Assembly: GCA_012965455.1 (NCBI GenBank)
Contig: DTSG01000359.1
Location: forward strand, 1-9,835
DNA length: 9,835 bases
From: Planctomycetaceae bacterium
Lineage (GTDB): Bacteria; Planctomycetota; Planctomycetia; Pirellulales; Pirellulaceae
Reading direction: 5' to 3'
The notes beneath the pieces are model-generated. The model did not search any database and was not told the origin of the DNA. It saw only the letters and a list, made by a program, of their open reading frames with translations. Within the stretch, counting starts at the first letter, position 1; each line of letters opens with the position of its first letter. Below, piece after piece: positions 6,977 to 9,835 of the stretch. A program made the position numbers and the translations under genes.

Positions 6977-8401
6977 ATGCTTAGTTATCAACACAAAACC
7001 GGCTTGACGCTCTGCGATGGAATGTCCAGGCGCGAGTGGTTGCGCGTCGGTGGAATCGGCTTAGGCGGCCTCAGCCTCAGTTCGCTGCTCAACAACCGAG
7101 CGTTGGCTGGGGCTCGACGGGCACCGTCTGATCAAGGCACTAGTTTTGGTCAAGCAAAATCTGTTATCGTTTTCAACTTGAATGGTGGCGTACCGCAGCA
7201 TGAGACATGGGATCCTAAACCCAATGCCCCAGAAGAAATCCGCGGCGAATTTGGCGTGACCTCCACCTCCACGCCCGGCTATCACATCGGCGAGTTAATG
7301 CCGCAAGTCGCTAAATTAACCGACCGCTTGGCAGTTTTACGGGCAGTCGTTACCCACGACAATAATCATTCCTCTAGTGGTTACCAAATGTTAACCGGCG
7401 TTGAACATATTCCTCTCAGCCGAGAGAACGCGTTGCCTGTCGCGCCAAATTTATCACCTAGCCTAGCCGCTATGGTTCGAGCGTTACGAAAAGACAAAGG
7501 TTTACCTTCGGCAATGGTCATTCCCGAACATATCTGGAACAACGGCAACATACCGTGGCCCGGACAAATGGCGGGATTGCTCGGTCGCCGTCATGACCCG
7601 TGGCTCATCAAGTGCCATCCACAAGAAGATCGTTTTGATGTCCCCGGCATGTCCTTGCCCGCAGATATATCATCGAATCGAGTCCTCCATCGCAAAACGC
7701 TGCTTGATCATATCAATCAACAAGATCATTCGCTGCAAGGAACCGGCGTCGTAAAAGATTTTCAGCGACATACCCAAAAAGCCTTTGATTTATTGGGGTC
7801 GGCAGCAACTGGCAATGCGTTTGATTTGAGTCAAGAAACTTCTGTGACTCGCGATCGTTATGGGCACAGTCGGTTCTCCCAAAGCTGTCTGTTAGCTCGA
7901 CGCTTAGTTGAATCCGGTGTTTCGTTGGTACAAGTCAACTGGACCCGCGTGATTGATGAAAACAAATACGAAAACGGTGGTGGTTGGGATACTCATAAAA
8001 AACACAGCCAATCGCTAAAAGAGCATTTGCTGCCGGTGATGGATCAAACACTAAGCGCTTTAATCGAAGACCTTGAGCAGCGGGGAATGCTGGACGAAAC
8101 TTTAGTGCTGATCCAAAGTGAATTTGGCCACACCCCCAAATTCAATGCTCGCGCTGGTCGCGATCATTGGGGTAGTGCTTTTTCTATCGCTCTGGCTGGT
8201 GGCGGAATTCAAGGCGGAGTAGTCCATGGCGAAACCGATGCACACGCTGCTTTCCCAGTAGACGGCATTATACGCCCACGAGACCTCTTAGCTACCGTGT
8301 TTCATCTGTTGGGATATGAGCCTCACACAGAAATCCTAGATCCACTTAACCGTCCCATTCGCATCAGTCACGGCAAAGTGATTAACGAAATCCTCGGCTA
8401 A
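6977..8401 (+). CDS. DUF1501 family protein, planctomycete type, Tat-exported
   Basis: 474 residues. The N-terminus has CDG then MSRREWLRVGG (16-26), a twin-arginine signal of the form seen across planctomycete DUF1501 proteins. Residues before the motif also look conserved in such proteins, which favours the ATG at 6977 over the in-frame ATG at 7022, although only a weak GGA is present as a ribosome site. Later blocks: LNGGVPQHETWDPK (68-81), HSSSGYQMLTG (131-141), GGWDTH (335-340), SEFGHTPKF (381-389), GRDHW (394-398), and a C-terminal LNRPIRISHGKVINEIL. This is a different subfamily from the DUF1501 protein encoded upstream. Its relatives are often next to DUF1549/DUF1553 (cytochrome-like) genes, and none is present here. 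Alkaline phosphatase-like fold is known for the superfamily; the substrate is unknown. In SEFGHTPK, His replaces the Arg I expect from relatives (EFGRTPK). Confidence 0.92.
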   Translation: MLSYQHKTGLTLCDGMSRREWLRVGGIGLGGLSLSSLLNNRALAGARRAPSDQGTSFGQAKSVIVFNLNGGVPQHETWDPKPNAPEEIRGEFGVTSTSTPGYHIGELMPQVAKLTDRLAVLRAVVTHDNNHSSSGYQMLTGVEHIPLSRENALPVAPNLSPSLAAMVRALRKDKGLPSAMVIPEHIWNNGNIPWPGQMAGLLGRRHDPWLIKCHPQEDRFDVPGMSLPADISSNRVLHRKTLLDHINQQDHSLQGTGVVKDFQRHTQKAFDLLGSAATGNAFDLSQETSVTRDRYGHSRFSQSCLLARRLVESGVSLVQVNWTRVIDENKYENGGGWDTHKKHSQSLKEHLLPVMDQTLSALIEDLEQRGMLDETLVLIQSEFGHTPKFNARAGRDHWGSAFSIALAGGGIQGGVVHGETDAHAAFPVDGIIRPRDLLATVFHLLGYEPHTEILDPLNRPIRISHGKVINEILG

Positions 8402-8413
8402 AGGCAGCTACAA

Positions 8414-9772
8414 TTAGTATTCGTAATCCGGATTCAAACCTGGCTGCGGGCTATCGTAAGTACCATCTTCAGCTGGCTGCAGCAGCGAATCTCCGTCGAG
8501 TGTAAGATCTGCTAGACCCTCACCAAAATCGTGATCGCAGGCAAGCATGTCTTCGATGGTCATCGTCTGTCCGGTATGCGCAGCCATCCGACCCATCGAG
8601 GTGACAAGACTAGCCATCGTGCCACGTTGCGCTTCGTTGTAATCTTCGTCATTGCGAATCGCATGGATCAAATGATTCCATTCCAATTGATAAGGACTCG
8701 GTTCTGGCTTGCCCCAGTCCCACACAATATTCTCCTTCGTCATTACATGGCCCTTGTAGATGCGAGCTTTGGAGGGCGCATGTCCTGATTGAGAAATCAC
8801 GGCGGAGCCTTTGGTGCCATGAGCGTAGCTGGCAAACTCTTTGTGACATCCAGGCATCGTCCGCCCGTTCATCAATAGTTTAGCTCCATCCTCAAATGTG
8901 TATTCAATCGAATAATTGTCAAAGTTTTGATCAATATTATCACCTCGATAGTGACGACCACCGGCGCCCTTGGCTTCGATCGGCCACGCATCTTTTATCC
9001 AGCAGCATTCATCAATGTTGTGGATCAAGAAGTCAGAAACGGCCCCGCCACTGAGCCACAAAAAGCCATGGAAGTTTTTGATCTGATACATCAAATCGCT
9101 GATACCTTCAGGCTTGGGAGGGACCGCAGCATAGCCTGTTGGCCCGGCCATGCGGTATGCTCGCATCATTGTAATATCGCCGATTTCACCATTTCGAACA
9201 CGTTGGAACAATTCGCCGCGCGCGTCACAATGGCGACACATCAAACCGACGCCAACTTTCATTCCTTTTTCAACGGATTTTTCCGCTAACGCAAACATGC
9301 GTTTACTGCCGGGACCGTCTACGGTAACCGGTTTTTCCATGAACACGTTGAGTCCCTTTTCGATCGCATAGGTAAAATGTAACCAGCGAAAGGCAGGAGG
9401 AGTGGTCAGCACCACAATATCACCTGGACGCAGGACATCCATAGCCTTTTTGTAGCCATCAAATCCCAAAAACATGTTTTCTTTGTCAACTTTAACTGTC
9501 TTCGGAAACCTACGGACCAGACTTTCGTAACTTGCTTTTTGTCGGTGTTCAAAAACATCGGCCATTGCCACAAGTTGGATGTCTTCATCGGGGACAGAAA
9601 GAGCGTTTGAAATAGCACCGGTGCCGCGACCGCCACAACCGACAATGGCCAATCGAATAGTACCCTCGCCAGCAGCATGGACTGCTTGCACACCACTCAA
9701 CACGCCTGCCGTAGCAGCGGCTGTTCCGGTCGTTTGCAAAAATTGACGTCGTGATGGTATTGGTTCGCTCAT
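8414..9772 (-). CDS. Gfo/Idh/MocA family oxidoreductase, Tat-exported
   Basis: 452 residues. A textbook twin-arginine signal (SRRQFLQ, 7-13) is followed by an Ala/Gly-rich stretch ending near HAA (32-34). The NAD(P)-binding Rossmann domain starts right after it: AIVGCGGRG (42-50), ADVF (71-74), TTPPAFRW (123-130), and the family's EKP motif with its lysine (146-148). The C-terminal half has the expected D-x-x-x-H-x-x-D pattern in SDFLIHNIDECCW (246-258), so likely active-site Lys, Asp and His are all kept. The ending RMAAHTGQTMTIEDML resembles the planctomycete subfamily. It probably oxidises or reduces a sugar or sugar derivative; the substrate cannot be read from sequence. Export with a bound nucleotide cofactor would explain the use of Tat. 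It lies 23 nt after a probable upstream minus-strand gene and converges on the DUF1501 gene. Confidence 0.93.
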   Translation of the reverse strand: MSEPIPSRRQFLQTTGTAAATAGVLSGVQAVHAAGEGTIRLAIVGCGGRGTGAISNALSVPDEDIQLVAMADVFEHRQKASYESLVRRFPKTVKVDKENMFLGFDGYKKAMDVLRPGDIVVLTTPPAFRWLHFTYAIEKGLNVFMEKPVTVDGPGSKRMFALAEKSVEKGMKVGVGLMCRHCDARGELFQRVRNGEIGDITMMRAYRMAGPTGYAAVPPKPEGISDLMYQIKNFHGFLWLSGGAVSDFLIHNIDECCWIKDAWPIEAKGAGGRHYRGDNIDQNFDNYSIEYTFEDGAKLLMNGRTMPGCHKEFASYAHGTKGSAVISQSGHAPSKARIYKGHVMTKENIVWDWGKPEPSPYQLEWNHLIHAIRNDEDYNEAQRGTMASLVTSMGRMAAHTGQTMTIEDMLACDHDFGEGLADLTLDGDSLLQPAEDGTYDSPQPGLNPDYEY

Positions 9773-9778
9773 ATTTTT

Positions 9779-9784
9779 CCCTTT
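9779..9784 (-). promoter_or_regulatory. Ribosome binding site for the Gfo/Idh/MocA gene
   Basis: Read on the minus strand, AAAGGG stands 6 nt before the ATG (9772-9770). It is the clearest Shine-Dalgarno-like site in the window and supports this start, which also places the Tat motif at the expected distance from the N-terminus. Confidence 0.5.
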
Positions 9785-9795
9785 TCCGTTAGCGG

Positions 9796-9835
9796 CTACT
9801 CTTTGAATTCTTTGGGGTTGTCTTTGTCATACTGC
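9796..9835 (-). CDS. Probable C-terminal end of an upstream minus-strand gene (partial)
   Basis: On the minus strand from the window edge, one frame reads QYDKDNPKEFKE and then TAG (9798-9796), ending 23 nt before the oxidoreductase ATG. The charged, hydrophilic ending and the operon-like spacing suggest the last codons of a gene transcribed in the same direction. Twelve codons are too few to identify it, and a chance open frame of this length cannot be excluded. Confidence 0.4.
   Translation of the reverse strand, partial: QYDKDNPKEFKE

Noticed and set aside
8425..8434. Palindrome AATCCGGATT near the convergent stops
   Set aside because: It lies inside the last codons of the oxidoreductase, is only 10 nt with no loop, and is expected by chance.
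8927..9289. 120-codon plus-strand open frame opposite the oxidoreductase gene
   Set aside because: It lies wholly antisense to a clear Gfo/Idh/MocA gene and its translation shows no recognisable motif; it is a shadow frame.

Overview
The window looks like chromosomal DNA from a planctomycete, most likely in or near the Pirellulaceae. This rests on the gene content: a DUF1800/DUF1501 pair, a second DUF1501 protein of the planctomycete type with the N-terminal pattern CDG-x-SRREWLRVGG, a Tat-exported Gfo/Idh/MocA oxidoreductase, and the tail of a large cadherin-like/LamG-like surface protein. Shine-Dalgarno sites are weak or absent at several starts. The genus is inference. No rRNA, tRNA, CRISPR array, insertion sequence, phage gene or integration site was seen.

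Layout. Positions 1-2280 (+) hold the C-terminal 759 residues of a large, cysteine-free secreted protein whose start lies outside the window. It is built from diverged copies of a LamG-like beta-sandwich (three complete, plus the tail of a fourth) separated by cadherin/Ig-like spacers. After a 106-nt gap comes a tight three-gene unit (2387-6751, +): a Sec-secreted two-repeat protein of unknown function, a DUF1800 protein joined to it by an ATGA overlap, and a Tat-exported DUF1501 protein 4 nt further on. A 225-nt gap with a perfect TATAAT box and an imperfect leader hairpin precedes a second, unlinked Tat-exported DUF1501 protein (6977-8401, +). It converges, with only 12 nt between stop codons, on a Tat-exported Gfo/Idh/MocA oxidoreductase (8414-9772, -). 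The extreme right edge holds what is probably the last 12 codons of another minus-strand gene, placing the oxidoreductase second or later in its operon.

How they fit together. Nearly every product appears destined for the cell envelope: one large adhesin-like protein (its N-terminus unseen), one Sec substrate and three Tat substrates. DUF1800 is the exception, because its reading frame leaves no room for a signal peptide. DUF1501 proteins belong to the alkaline phosphatase/sulfatase-like superfamily, but the biochemical role of the DUF1800/DUF1501 pair is not established. The best candidate for something undescribed is the three-gene unit of duplicated secreted protein, DUF1800 and DUF1501. 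Nothing here resembles a defence system or mobile element.
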